Of a stretch of DNA of 64,000 nt, positions 45,238-53,880 are shown piece after piece. The position numbers and the translations under genes are program-made. Position 1 is the first letter of the stretch. Each line of letters begins with the position of its first letter. Below the pieces are notes generated by a model that was not told where the DNA came from, ran no database searches, and was given only the letters and a program-made list of their open reading frames with translations. This stretch comes from Kaistella solincola. Its GTDB lineage: Bacteria; Bacteroidota; Bacteroidia; Flavobacteriales; Weeksellaceae. The stretch lies in assembly GCF_000812875.1 (NCBI RefSeq), contig NZ_JSYK01000003.1, positions 682,001 to 746,000 of the forward strand. The letters are read 5' to 3'.

Positions 45238-46179
45238 ATGAAAAACATTACCTATAAAAATTTGAGATTTTTACTTCCTAAAACCGCTTTGATGGCGATT
45301 GCCGGAAGTTTATTTCTTGCCTCCTGTACCACCACTTTGGGCGGTTATACGGAGACCGACGGTGTTTATTATGACCCGTCTACAGATACCTTGCCGGAAG
45401 GAATGATGAACACCGAGGGAAACCGAATTGGTGAATATTATGATTATCAGGCAAATGACGATCAAAACAAATATCTGAATGTTGAAAACAGAAACCAGCG
45501 CTGGCAGGAGTCCGACGACTCTGATTGGGGTAATTTCACGGGTACAGATACCTACTATTCCAATGACAGTTGGAGCTATCCCTACGGAATGTTTCCCGGT
45601 TATGGTTTTGGATTAAGTTACGGTTGGGGTTATGGCGGATATTACAGCCCGTGGGGATTTGGTTATAGTCCGTTCAGCAACTACTACGGATACAACAGCC
45701 CTTATTATGGTTACTACAATCCTTACTATGGTTATTATAATCCTTACGGTTACGGATATTATGGCGGTTATAACCCATATTATTCACCATACGGATATGG
45801 CTACGGCTACAACAGTTATAACGCACCAAGATTAGAGTACAAAAGAAGTGGTGCAACGAACAGTTTCCGCGACGGCAATAATGAAGTAAGAAGAAGTTCT
45901 AACCAAACCAACGGTTTTAGAAATAATAATCAGATCTACCAAAACAGCACACAGCAAAGAAATACGCAACAACCGAGATACAGAACTGCACCTCGTACAA
46001 ACGATAATCAGAGCTCACCACGAAGACAAGCTGTTCCGCAATCTTATGAACCTTCTTACCGAAACAATTCAAACGACAACTCTTACAGATCATCTGGCCG
46101 TTCCGGTAGTTTCGAGTCCGGATCCAGCACCAGATCTTCCAGCAGTTCGTCATCACGTAGTGGTGGATTTAGAAGATAA
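45238..46179 (+). CDS. Tyr/Gly-rich lipoprotein, function unknown
   Basis: A 313-residue protein starting at ATG 45238 (upstream in-frame codons lack signal character). The lipobox LFLASC places the lipidated Cys near residue 30. About residues 95-200 are a low-complexity domain of Tyr, Gly, Pro, Asn and Ser with repeats such as YYGYYNPYYGYYNPYGYGYY. The tail is Arg/Ser/Asn/Gln-rich and ends in a Ser run. It precedes the OmpP1 gene by 22 bases, so both are probably coexpressed and envelope-located. The Tyr-rich part could support self-assembly or adhesion; this is speculation. Confidence 0.8.
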   Translation: MKNITYKNLRFLLPKTALMAIAGSLFLASCTTTLGGYTETDGVYYDPSTDTLPEGMMNTEGNRIGEYYDYQANDDQNKYLNVENRNQRWQESDDSDWGNFTGTDTYYSNDSWSYPYGMFPGYGFGLSYGWGYGGYYSPWGFGYSPFSNYYGYNSPYYGYYNPYYGYYNPYGYGYYGGYNPYYSPYGYGYGYNSYNAPRLEYKRSGATNSFRDGNNEVRRSSNQTNGFRNNNQIYQNSTQQRNTQQPRYRTAPRTNDNQSSPRRQAVPQSYEPSYRNNSNDNSYRSSGRSGSFESGSSTRSSSSSSSRSGGFRR

Positions 46180-46201
46180 TAACTTTAGCAAGTAGAAAAA
46201 A

Positions 46202-47587
46202 ATGATAAAAAAATCTTTAATAGTACTCGGAATTTCTGCAGCATATTTTATGAATGCGCAGGATATTTCGACTTTAAGAAATACCGTAGATGTTTATTCC
46301 AATTCCGCTTTAAACGGTAGCGCAAAATATAATTCCATGGCAGGTTCCATGGGCGCGCTGGGCGGTGATGTTTCGGTATTAAACTCAAACCCAGCAGGTA
46401 TCGCTGTAAGTATCGCAAGCGAATTTTCCGGGACTTTGGCAATTGAAAATAATAATAATAACACCACTTTCGGAGGAAATTCACTTGATTACAAAGTAAA
46501 TAAAACCGACATTGGAAATATCGGCGGTATCGCAGCTTTCCGAATTGAAGGTGCTACACCGTGGAAATTTGTTAACATCGGAGTAAATTATTCCAACCAA
46601 TCTTTAGAAGATTATTCAGAAACTCCGGGCAATTCTGCTATTAATTTCGATATATACGATAATAACGACCAGCTTATCGACAATATCGCGTTCAACGGTC
46701 ACGCTTACAACCGCTACGGAAATTTATCAAAAATGAGTTTCGCCGTTGGTGGAAATTATGATAACAGATTTTATGTAGGAGCCGGAGTAAATTTCCACAC
46801 CGCAACTTTAGATCAGTATGACTCCGCAGCTTTTTCTTCTAACCAAGCTACGACAACGGAAGTTTACAATAATCAGTTTACACCCTTTTCCGAAACTTCA
46901 AGCGGATTTTCAGCAACAGTTGGTGTAATTGGAAAAATAAATCCGATGTTTAGATTAGGTGCCGCTTTGGAAACCCCGACATGGTGGCAAATTGCCCGTG
47001 TTTACAACGAATACGAAAATCCGACTGACGGAACTTATGGTGAAGACCGAAATCTTACCACACCACTAAAAGCAACTTTAAGTGCGGCGTTTGTTCCAAA
47101 CAAAAATTTGGCGCTAAACGTGGACTATTCCTTAGGTTTAACAAAAGCTAAATACAAGGTTTACGGCGATGCCGAAACAGAATTAAACAGTTTCATCAAC
47201 GATAATTCCGCAAATCTTTCTGAAATTAAAGCTGGTGCGGAATATCGCTACGCAGGTTTACGTCTTCGTGCAGGTTACGGTTATGCAACCAGCCCTTACG
47301 ATTCCAGTAGTATTTTAGCTTATAATGATGGTGGAACGTCTGCAAATTCTTCTTACGATAATTTATTTGTCGGTAAAAGATCCACAATCGGTGCAGGTTT
47401 AGGTTATGATTTTAAATCGTTTTATATCGATGCAGCGTACCAAAATGTAAGTTCAGATTACAGAAGTCCGTTTTTAGCCAATACGTATTTTTCAGATAAT
47501 TATATTGTAGAATCCGATGCAGCAATCGTTTCTGATGTAAAAAACACCAAAGATAATTTCTTTATTACCTTAGGTTGGAAGTTTTAA
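46202..47587 (+). CDS. OmpP1/FadL/TodX family outer-membrane transport protein
   Basis: A 461-residue protein with a signal peptide ending near MNAQ (residue 19). The N-terminal plug region has NSMAGSMGALGGDVSVLNSNPAGIAV, the family signature with NPAG. The rest shows alternating beta-strand patterns and ends in an aromatic residue (LGWKF), as outer-membrane barrels do. The family imports hydrophobic compounds such as long-chain fatty acids, which would fit the beta-oxidation genes at the left of the window. Confidence 0.9.
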   Translation: MIKKSLIVLGISAAYFMNAQDISTLRNTVDVYSNSALNGSAKYNSMAGSMGALGGDVSVLNSNPAGIAVSIASEFSGTLAIENNNNNTTFGGNSLDYKVNKTDIGNIGGIAAFRIEGATPWKFVNIGVNYSNQSLEDYSETPGNSAINFDIYDNNDQLIDNIAFNGHAYNRYGNLSKMSFAVGGNYDNRFYVGAGVNFHTATLDQYDSAAFSSNQATTTEVYNNQFTPFSETSSGFSATVGVIGKINPMFRLGAALETPTWWQIARVYNEYENPTDGTYGEDRNLTTPLKATLSAAFVPNKNLALNVDYSLGLTKAKYKVYGDAETELNSFINDNSANLSEIKAGAEYRYAGLRLRAGYGYATSPYDSSSILAYNDGGTSANSSYDNLFVGKRSTIGAGLGYDFKSFYIDAAYQNVSSDYRSPFLANTYFSDNYIVESDAAIVSDVKNTKDNFFITLGWKF

Positions 47588-47604
47588 TCAAAAAAGAAAT
47601 TCAA

Positions 47605-47635
47605 GAAAAAAGGCCCTTTTAGGGTCTTTTTTTTT
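47605..47635. terminator. Bidirectional terminator between ompP1 and ZIP genes
   Basis: AAAAAAGGCCC and GGGTCTTTTTT pair with wobbles around TTTTA, between two convergent genes. Confidence 0.75.
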
Positions 47636-48326
47636 AATGATGGTGGAAAAGGTGACCGGTCATTGCCAGCAAGACACCCAGCATAACAAGCCCAATTTTT
47701 CGCCAGTCGACGTTGTGATTTTTGCTGCTTTCGAAAATTATAACCGAAGAAATATGCAGAAAAATACCGCCTACAACGGCCAAAAAATAAATTTCCCAAT
47801 TTGGGTTGAAGTATCTGCCAAGAATTAAACCTAACGGCGAAGCCAGCGCAAACAGCGAAATTATCAAAAGCGCCGATGCTGAAAATTTGTGATTTTTTGC
47901 CAAAAAAGCGCCCAAAATAAATGAAATCGGTAAGTTGTGAACCAAAATTCCCGTCAGATACGGACTCAAAATTTCCTGTTCGTTCGCTAATGGAATTCCT
48001 TCCAAAAATGCGTGAATAAACATGCCGATCATCAGAGCCAGAGGCAAAATATTTTTACCTTCGGTATGATGGTGGAAATGTCCGTGCTCAAAACCTTTTG
48101 TTAAATTTTCCAGAAGCATTTGCAGCAAAACGCCGCCAATAACCCACAAACCAATATTGCTGTGTTCTTGCGCGTAAACCTGCGGGAAAACCTCGTTCAG
48201 GCAGATTGTTATTAAAAATCCGGCGCTGACAATCAGTAAATTTTTAGCAAACTTCTCCCGGTTTCCGAAAAATTTTCCCAGAAAAACGCCTATTAAAACG
48301 CTTAAAATTAATAAAGCTACAATCAT
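47634..48326 (-). CDS. ZIP family metal transporter
   Basis: A 230-residue membrane protein with about eight helices. The loop between helices 3 and 4 is His-rich (GFEHGHFHHHTEGKN). The metal-transport motifs HAFLEGIPLA and HNLPISFILGAF lie in the two helices after it. It moves Zn2+ or a related metal into the cytoplasm. Its ATG overlaps the stop of the upstream methyltransferase gene by one base, indicating translational coupling. Confidence 0.9.
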   Translation of the reverse strand: MIVALLILSVLIGVFLGKFFGNREKFAKNLLIVSAGFLITICLNEVFPQVYAQEHSNIGLWVIGGVLLQMLLENLTKGFEHGHFHHHTEGKNILPLALMIGMFIHAFLEGIPLANEQEILSPYLTGILVHNLPISFILGAFLAKNHKFSASALLIISLFALASPLGLILGRYFNPNWEIYFLAVVGGIFLHISSVIIFESSKNHNVDWRKIGLVMLGVLLAMTGHLFHHH

Positions 48327-49081
48327 TAATCTTTGTTAAAACCTTTTTTCTTTTTAAAAATATTGATGCAGCGCGGCGACGTATTATCCTTAAAATCATT
48401 TAGATGATAATCACCAAAAACAGCCTGGCGTTCAAAACCAAATTCTGCCGCATATTCACCTATTTTTTCCAAAGTGTGAAGTTTCACCTTTTCAAAAAAA
48501 TGAAATTCTTTGCCGTTTTGGCTGAAAACAATATCCTTGATCACATGTTCGTCTTCAATTTTCTTTTTGATGTGAAAATCAATTCCGCCTTTTGTAAATT
48601 TTTCTGTAGGAACCAAAGTATTTTCCACCCATTTCGCATTCAAAAAATCGAGGACAAAGAAACCATCATCATTTAAAGACTCGCTGATGGATTTGAAAAC
48701 TTTTTTGTCATCTTCGGGATCTTCAAAATATCCGAAACTTGTAAAAAGATTGAAAACCGCATCTACTTTTTCAGCTGAAACCAACGGAATAATAGGATTT
48801 CGCATGTCGTGAACACCAAACTTTAAGGTTGGATTTTCGAATTCTATGTTATGCTGAATGCTTTGTTTGGACAGGTCAACACCCAAAACTTCAAAGCCCA
48901 TTGTATTTAAAAATATTGAATGGCGGCCTTTTCCACAAGCTAAATCGATGATTTTCGCGGGTGGCGATAATTGTAACTCTTTGACTAATAGGTTAATGAA
49001 GTTTTCAGCTTCTTCGTAATTTCTGTCATTATATAATATGTGATAATAAGGAGTATCAAACCAAGTTTCAAACCATGCCAT
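48326..49081 (-). CDS. Class I SAM-dependent methyltransferase
   Basis: A 251-residue cytoplasmic methyltransferase with SAM-binding motif IIDLACGKGRHSIFLNTMGF at about residue 39. The N-terminus MAWFETWFDTPYYHILYNDR is typical of a Bacteroidetes methyltransferase group without a known substrate. ATG 49081 is preferred over an upstream in-frame ATG because the -7 box lies only 4 bases before it. It is coupled to the ZIP gene. Confidence 0.85.
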   Translation of the reverse strand: MAWFETWFDTPYYHILYNDRNYEEAENFINLLVKELQLSPPAKIIDLACGKGRHSIFLNTMGFEVLGVDLSKQSIQHNIEFENPTLKFGVHDMRNPIIPLVSAEKVDAVFNLFTSFGYFEDPEDDKKVFKSISESLNDDGFFVLDFLNAKWVENTLVPTEKFTKGGIDFHIKKKIEDEHVIKDIVFSQNGKEFHFFEKVKLHTLEKIGEYAAEFGFERQAVFGDYHLNDFKDNTSPRCINIFKKKKGFNKD

Positions 49082-49085
49082 AGTG

Positions 49086-49093
49086 CAAAAATA
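49086..49093 (-). promoter_or_regulatory. -7 box of the methyltransferase-ZIP operon
   Basis: Minus-strand TATTTTTG ends 4 bases from the ATG at 49081, so transcription should begin at or inside the start codon. Confidence 0.6.
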
Positions 49094-49161
49094 ACTAAAT
49101 TTGCCGAAATAATTCCGCTGCAAAATCATGACACAGCCGAAAGGGTAGCAAAACCAAATTT

Positions 49162-50328
49162 ATGAATACAGAAAACTTAAAAATACAGATTAAAACATTT
49201 TTCGGACTCGAAGAAATTTTGGCAGAAGAAATTAAAAAACTGGGTGGAAAAGATGTCGTGGTAAAAAACCGCGCCGTAAACTGCGAAGGCGATTTGGGTT
49301 TTCTGTACAAAATAAATTATTCGGCACGAACCGCATTAAAAATTTTAGTTCCGGTTCTTACTTTCAAAGCCTGGGACGAAAACCGTTTTTACGACAAACT
49401 TTTTGATTTTCCGTGGGACGAATATATGACCGTGGACCAAAGTTTCGCTATTGATACCACCATTTATTCCGAAAGATTTTCGCATTCGCAGTTCATGGCT
49501 CAAAAAATGAAAGACGCAATTGTAGATTTTTTTAAATTTAAATACAACAAAAGACCGAATGTCGATACACAGCAGCCTGACATTAAATTGCACCTGCATA
49601 TCGACCGCGAATTGGTTACCATTTCGCTTGATTCTTCCGGCGAGCCTTTATTTAAAAGAGGTTACCGAAAAGAGCAAGGCGAAGCGCCGTTAAACGAAGT
49701 CTTAGCTTCCGGAATGTTGCAACTTGCGGGCTGGGACGGAAAAGGCAATTTTCTTGACCCAATGTGCGGTTCCGGAACATTGCTTATAGAAGCTGCGATG
49801 ATTGCACTGGATTTGCCGGCGCAGATTTTCCGTAAAAGATTTGGTTTCCAGAATTGGCTGAATTACGACGCGGAATTATTTACAACCATAAAAGAAGTGC
49901 GCATCAATCGGGTTAAAGAGTTCACCGGAAAAATCGTCGGCTACGATATCGATCCGGATATGCTGCATTCTGCGCGCGTCAACATTGAATCCGCGGAGCT
50001 TGAAGATGTAATTGAAGTTCGTCACCAGGATTTCTTCGAATCAAAAAAAGAATTATTTCCGCTGATGATGGTTTTCAATCCACCGTATGATGAAAGAATC
50101 TTCATCAATGATGATGAATTTTACAGCAAAATCGGCGACACTTTCAAGAAAAATTATCCAAATACTTTGGCGTGGTTAATTTCCTCAGATTTAGATTCTT
50201 TGAAAAGAGTAGGCCTGCGACCTTCCAGAAAAATTAAACTTTTCAACGGTAAGTTAGAATGTCGCTTTATGCAGTACGAAATGTACGAAGGCACTAAGAA
50301 AATCCATAAATTACAAGACGAAAATTAG
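49162..50328 (+). CDS. THUMP-domain rRNA methyltransferase (RlmL N-terminal type)
   Basis: A 388-residue RNA guanine-N2 methyltransferase. The N-terminal ferredoxin-like and THUMP domains (about 1-160) are followed by the SAM core with FLDPMCGSGTLLIEAAMIA and the catalytic NPPYDERI. This resembles the RlmL half of E. coli RlmKL, which makes m2G2445 in 23S rRNA. The RlmK half is absent, which is usual in this phylum. It is divergent from the methyltransferase at 49081. Confidence 0.92.
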   Translation: MNTENLKIQIKTFFGLEEILAEEIKKLGGKDVVVKNRAVNCEGDLGFLYKINYSARTALKILVPVLTFKAWDENRFYDKLFDFPWDEYMTVDQSFAIDTTIYSERFSHSQFMAQKMKDAIVDFFKFKYNKRPNVDTQQPDIKLHLHIDRELVTISLDSSGEPLFKRGYRKEQGEAPLNEVLASGMLQLAGWDGKGNFLDPMCGSGTLLIEAAMIALDLPAQIFRKRFGFQNWLNYDAELFTTIKEVRINRVKEFTGKIVGYDIDPDMLHSARVNIESAELEDVIEVRHQDFFESKKELFPLMMVFNPPYDERIFINDDEFYSKIGDTFKKNYPNTLAWLISSDLDSLKRVGLRPSRKIKLFNGKLECRFMQYEMYEGTKKIHKLQDEN

Positions 50329-50423
50329 AAATAATTTGAAAATTTGGAAATAGTGAAAGTGAAATTACACGCTCAGATTTTCAAATTCTCAAATAAATAT
50401 TTCCAAATTAGCACATTCTCAGA

Positions 50424-51422
50424 TTGAATTCCATTTCCCTCATCATCGCCATTTATAACCGGAAAGACGAACTTTTCGAATTGCTGAATTCTTTGTCGCA
50501 TCAAACCGATAAAGATTTCGAGGTGATTATTGTCGATGACGGTTCGTTGCTTGATTTGCGGCACACAACCGAATTATTTAAAGATAGTCTGCAGATCGAA
50601 TTTTTCCGCAAAGAAAATTCCGGTCCCGGACTTTCGCGAAATTTCGGTGCTAAAAGGGCGAAAAATGACTGGCTCGTTTTCGTGGATTCCGATGTGATTG
50701 TAGAGACAGATTATATTCAAAACATTAAAAAAAACCTCGCTGAAATTCCTTGCGATGCTTTTGGCGGCGCAGATAAAGCGCACAAAGGTTTCAATCTCAT
50801 GCAGAAAGCCATTTCATATTCCATGACTTCGGTTTTCACCACTGGCGGAATTCGCGGCAACAAGAAAGCCGTGACCAAGTTCCAGCCACGAAGTTTTAAT
50901 ATGGGCGTGCGAAAATCGGCTTTTGAAAAAGTTGGTGGTTTTTCCGAAATGCGCATTGGCGAAGATCCCGATCTTTCAATGAAACTTTGGGAAATCGGCT
51001 TTACAACAGCGTTTTTTGGTGATATTGGCGTTTACCACAAACGCCGTGTGGACTTTGGCAAATTCTCGAAACAGGTTTATCAGTTTGGTTGCGCGCGGCC
51101 GATCCTTAATCAGCGTCACCCGAAATTCGTTAAAATTTCGTTTGCATTTCCGTCACTTTTTCTGCTTGGTTACATTTTGGGTTTCATCCAGTATTTTTTC
51201 TTGCGAAACGGTTTAATCCTCGGCTTTTACGGATTGTATACCTTTCTCGTTTTTTTTCACGCGCTTTTCGTGACCAAAAACATCAGCATTGCCACGATGG
51301 CGATAATTTCCACCTACATCCAAATGTTTTCCTACGGCTACGGCTTTTTAAAATCGTGGATTCTACTCAACATTTTCCGGCAAAAACCCGAAGAAGCTTT
51401 CCCTGCGCATTTCCACAAATAG
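50424..51422 (+). CDS. Family 2 glycosyltransferase
   Basis: A 332-residue GT-A enzyme starting at TTG 50424, which gives the standard opening NSISLIIAIYNRKDELFELL; there is no alternative ATG. Motifs: EVIIVDDGS, DWLVFVDSDV (DxD metal site) and the acceptor region GGFSEMRIGEDPDLSMKLWEIG. Two or three hydrophobic segments near the C-terminus suggest membrane attachment. The acceptor glycan is unknown. It is followed by the repeat-rich region before prmA. Confidence 0.88.
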   Translation: MNSISLIIAIYNRKDELFELLNSLSHQTDKDFEVIIVDDGSLLDLRHTTELFKDSLQIEFFRKENSGPGLSRNFGAKRAKNDWLVFVDSDVIVETDYIQNIKKNLAEIPCDAFGGADKAHKGFNLMQKAISYSMTSVFTTGGIRGNKKAVTKFQPRSFNMGVRKSAFEKVGGFSEMRIGEDPDLSMKLWEIGFTTAFFGDIGVYHKRRVDFGKFSKQVYQFGCARPILNQRHPKFVKISFAFPSLFLLGYILGFIQYFFLRNGLILGFYGLYTFLVFFHALFVTKNISIATMAIISTYIQMFSYGYGFLKSWILLNIFRQKPEEAFPAHFHK

Positions 51423-51430
51423 ATTTTTGG

Positions 51431-51679
51431 AAAAATTTGCCGCTAAAGCAGGTAATTTTTTCATTTTAGATTATTCAAAAATTTGCCGTTAAAGCAGCTA
51501 ATTTTTGGTTTTAAATTAAAGCAGTTTTTAAGCAAAAATAAGCACTTCGGTAAAACAGAAAAATAAGCCGTTAAAGCAGGTGATTTTTTGGTTTTAAGTT
51601 AAAGCAGTTTTTAAGCAAAAAATAAGCACTTCGGTAAAACAGAAAAATAAGCCGTTAAAGTAGGTAATTTTTTGGTTTT
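51431..51679 (+). repeat. Tandem array built on the dispersed repeat
   Basis: GCCGYTAAAG-type cores begin at 51439, 51485, 51567 and 51651. The last three are spaced 82 and 84 bases apart, and the whole unit between them is duplicated, including TTTTTAAGCAAAAA and AGCACTTCGGTAAAACAG; the third unit is partial. The two full units differ at only a handful of positions. Confidence 0.85.
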
Positions 51680-51710
51680 TGGGCGCCATTTCCGGCTTTC
51701 ACTACTCGCT

Positions 51711-51743
51711 TTTTTTGGCGGCGGCGGAGCCGCCGCCAAAAAA
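51711..51743. repeat. Perfect GC-rich hairpin
   Basis: TTTTTTGGCGGCGGC and GCCGCCGCCAAAAAA are perfect 15-base arms around GGA. The stem is by far the most stable in the window and is bordered by GGGCGCCATTTCCGGCTTTC on the left. It may be a terminator or part of an interspersed element. Confidence 0.8.
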
Positions 51744-51793
51744 GAGCTCAAACATGCCGTTCAATCCGGCGCGCAACATCAGCCTAAAAACCC

Positions 51794-51801
51794 TATTTTT
51801 G
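51794..51801 (+). promoter_or_regulatory. -7 box of prmA
   Basis: TATTTTTG lies 14 bases before ATG 51816 and downstream of the hairpin, confirming the short prmA start. Confidence 0.65.
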
Positions 51802-51815
51802 CAAAAAGAAAAAGC

Positions 51816-52643
51816 ATGCAGAATTACCTCGAATTTAATTTTAAAATACAGCCGCTTCAACCGTGGAATGAAATCCTCATGGCAGAACTCATCGAAATTG
51901 GTTTCGACAGTTTTACCGAAGAACACGACGGAATTTTAGCCTATATTCAGGGAGATTTATTTCAGGAAGATGCATTGCGCGATATTCATTTGCTGCAAAA
52001 TCCGGAAGTTCAGGTTTCTTATACCTTTCAGGAAATGCCGAATATCAACTGGAACGAGGAATGGGAAAAAAACTTTTCGCCCATCAATATTGAAAACCAG
52101 GTTTCCATTCGCGCGGAATTTCATGAAAATCAAAATTTACCCTACGAAATCATCATCCAACCGAAAATGTCTTTCGGCACGGGCCATCACGCGACTACCT
52201 ATTTGATGATTCAGCAAATGCTCGACATGGATTTCGAAAACAAAAAAGTTCTTGATATGGGATGCGGAACGTCGGTTTTAGCCATTTTTGCAAAGCAGCG
52301 CGGCGCGGGAAAAACCGTCGCAATCGACATTGATGAATGGTCAGTAGAAAATTCGCGCGAAAATGCCGCCAGAAATACCGTTGAGCTTGAAATTTCACAA
52401 GGCACCGCCGAAGATTTAGGCAGCGAAAATTTCGATATTATTTTAGCCAATATCAACCGCAATATTTTAATTTCCGATATTCCGACTTACGTTTCGGTTT
52501 TAAATCCGGGAGGACAATTATTGCTTTCCGGTCTATGTTTTTTCGATGTAGACGATATTCTCGAGGTTTGTACGGCACAAAATTTAATTTTAAAAAAGAA
52601 AATTCAGCGCGAAGAATGGGTTTCTCTTCTTTTAGAAAAATAA
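51816..52643 (+). CDS. prmA: Ribosomal protein L11 methyltransferase
   Basis: A 275-residue PrmA. The N-terminal substrate-recognition domain is followed by the motifs QPKMSFGTGHHATTYLM, VLDMGCGTSVLAIFAKQRGA and IILANINRNIL, which together identify PrmA. It trimethylates ribosomal protein L11 with SAM. ATG 51816 begins MQNYLEFNFKIQP; upstream in-frame codons read through the repeat region and hairpin and precede the promoter. It shares a terminator with tRNA-Arg. Confidence 0.95.
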   Translation: MQNYLEFNFKIQPLQPWNEILMAELIEIGFDSFTEEHDGILAYIQGDLFQEDALRDIHLLQNPEVQVSYTFQEMPNINWNEEWEKNFSPINIENQVSIRAEFHENQNLPYEIIIQPKMSFGTGHHATTYLMIQQMLDMDFENKKVLDMGCGTSVLAIFAKQRGAGKTVAIDIDEWSVENSRENAARNTVELEISQGTAEDLGSENFDIILANINRNILISDIPTYVSVLNPGGQLLLSGLCFFDVDDILEVCTAQNLILKKKIQREEWVSLLLEK

Positions 52644-52669
52644 AAAATCCTGCGATAAGCAGGATTTTT
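52643..52669. terminator. Bidirectional terminator shared by prmA and tRNA-Arg
   Basis: AAAAATCCTGC and GCAGGATTTTT pair perfectly around GATAA, directly after the prmA stop and 2 bases from the tRNA 3' end. Confidence 0.9.
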
Positions 52670-52670
52670 G

Positions 52671-52744
52671 TGACCTCGACAGGATTCAAACCTGTAACCT
52701 CCTGAGCCGTAATCAGGTGCGCTATTCAGTTGCGCCACGAGGCC
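52671..52744 (-). tRNA. tRNA-Arg (anticodon ACG)
   Basis: A 74-base cloverleaf on the minus strand. The acceptor stem GGCCTCG/CGAGGTC pairs over seven bases with one G-T. The D arm is GCGC...GCGC, the anticodon stem CCTGA/TCAGG with loop TTACGGC (anticodon ACG at 52710-52708), and the T arm ACAGG/CCTGT with loop TTTGAAT. The discriminator is A. CCA is not encoded. It reads CGU, and CGC/CGA through inosine. Confidence 0.96.
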
Positions 52745-52758
52745 TTTTTTTAGGTCTG

Positions 52759-52766
52759 CAAATATA
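52759..52766 (-). promoter_or_regulatory. -7 box of tRNA-Arg
   Basis: Minus-strand TATATTTG ends 14 bases before the tRNA 5' end. Confidence 0.6.
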
Positions 52767-52790
52767 ACAATTTTTTACTTTGATTAGAAA

Positions 52791-53837
52791 ATGAAATCGC
52801 TTTTTTTTGCCTTTTTTTCGCTTTTTTTTGTTTTTTCCTGTAAAAAGCAAGATTCAAGTTCCACCACAGATTGGGAAATTATCTCCAAAAATGTACAGTT
52901 TAAAACGGTTGACCAAGTTTTTCATTTAAAATCAGGGAAATTCACCTACGAGATATCTGAGAAAAATTTGCCGTTTAAACGGGTAATTTTGCTGAATGCA
53001 AGTTTGGTCGGCTATTTCACCGAACTGGGTTTAGAAAACAAAATCGTTGGAGTTTCCAGTCCGGAATATATTTTTTCGGAGAAAATTCATCAGATGCTGA
53101 AAACCAGAAAAGTTCAGAATATCGGCAATGAACAGAAATATGACGTCGAAAAAATTATCGCCTTAAAACCGGACGTTATTTTCACCAACTATATTTCGAG
53201 TTTCGACAATACTTACGATTTACTTCGAAAAAACGGAATTGAGATTATTTTTCTTGATGAATATCTGGAGCAGAATCCTTTAGAAAAATCGAAATATTTG
53301 CTGCTATTTGGGCAAATTTTTCAAAAACAGCAAGAGGCATTTTTAGCTTTTAATCAAATAAAAACCAGCTACGATTCTTTGAAAATTTTAGCAAAATCAG
53401 CTCCCGAAAAACCCCTTGTGCTGGCCAACGAAATGTACGGAAACCAATGGTTTTTGCCAGGTGGAAAATCCGGTCTTGCACAATTTATTTCAGATGCAAA
53501 CGCGTCATACATCAATGCTGAAAATGATGACACGAACGCCGTGCCACTAAGTTTCGAAGAAGTTTTTGCAAAAGGAAAAAACGCTGAATATTGGGTGAAC
53601 GTGGGAAACCATCAGACCAAAAAAGGATTGCTGCAAATCAACCCCAATTATACAAAACTGCCGGTTTACAACAGCGGAAAACTTTACACCGTAACTGGTC
53701 GAGAGCGCGGAAAAGCCAACGATTATTTCGAAAGCGGAGTAGTGCGCGCCGATTTGGTACTGAAAGATTATATTAAAACTTTTCACCCAGAAGTATTACC
53801 GGAATATAATCTTACCTATTTAAAAGAGCTGAAGTAA
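52791..53837 (+). CDS. ABC transporter substrate-binding lipoprotein (BtuF/FecB-like)
   Basis: A 348-residue lipoprotein: signal MKSLFFAFFSLFFVFSC with Cys17 lipidated. The body is a periplasmic-binding fold with the family pieces KRVILLNASLVGYFTELGLENKIVGVSSPEY, EKIIALKPDVIFTNY and GIEIIFLDEYLEQNPLEKSKYLLLFG. Such proteins deliver iron chelates, heme or cobalamin to FecCD permeases; the ATPase and permease at 0.7-2.6 kb lack a binding protein, so they may be partners. It appears monocistronic. Confidence 0.88.
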   Translation: MKSLFFAFFSLFFVFSCKKQDSSSTTDWEIISKNVQFKTVDQVFHLKSGKFTYEISEKNLPFKRVILLNASLVGYFTELGLENKIVGVSSPEYIFSEKIHQMLKTRKVQNIGNEQKYDVEKIIALKPDVIFTNYISSFDNTYDLLRKNGIEIIFLDEYLEQNPLEKSKYLLLFGQIFQKQQEAFLAFNQIKTSYDSLKILAKSAPEKPLVLANEMYGNQWFLPGGKSGLAQFISDANASYINAENDDTNAVPLSFEEVFAKGKNAEYWVNVGNHQTKKGLLQINPNYTKLPVYNSGKLYTVTGRERGKANDYFESGVVRADLVLKDYIKTFHPEVLPEYNLTYLKELK

Positions 53838-53847
53838 ATAATATTTC

Positions 53848-53855
53848 TATTTTTG
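53848..53855 (+). promoter_or_regulatory. -7 box of mtgA
   Basis: TATTTTTG, 25 bases before ATG 53881. Confidence 0.5.
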
Positions 53856-53880
53856 CACGTCGAAAAACTGATGCACCGCC

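Larger units (their letters stand above)
51423..51815. other. Repeat-rich intergenic region upstream of prmA
   Basis: No gene is supported. In order it holds dispersed-repeat copies at 51431-51462 and 51477-51509, a tandem duplication to 51679, a GC-rich hairpin at 51711-51743 and the prmA promoter at 51794. An open frame runs through part of it into prmA but encodes only repeat translation. Confidence 0.75.

Noticed and set aside
45632..45835. Open frames in other phases across the Tyr/Gly-rich gene
   Set aside because: They are shadows of the biased codon usage of that low-complexity region.
51485..51679. Possible CRISPR array
   Set aside because: Spacing of 82-84 bases with the whole unit duplicated, including the would-be spacers; only 2.3 units and no cas genes. 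It is a tandem duplication.
51672..51815. N-terminal extension of PrmA through the hairpin region
   Set aside because: It lies upstream of the TATTTTTG promoter and translates only repeat sequence; PrmA homology starts at ATG 51816.
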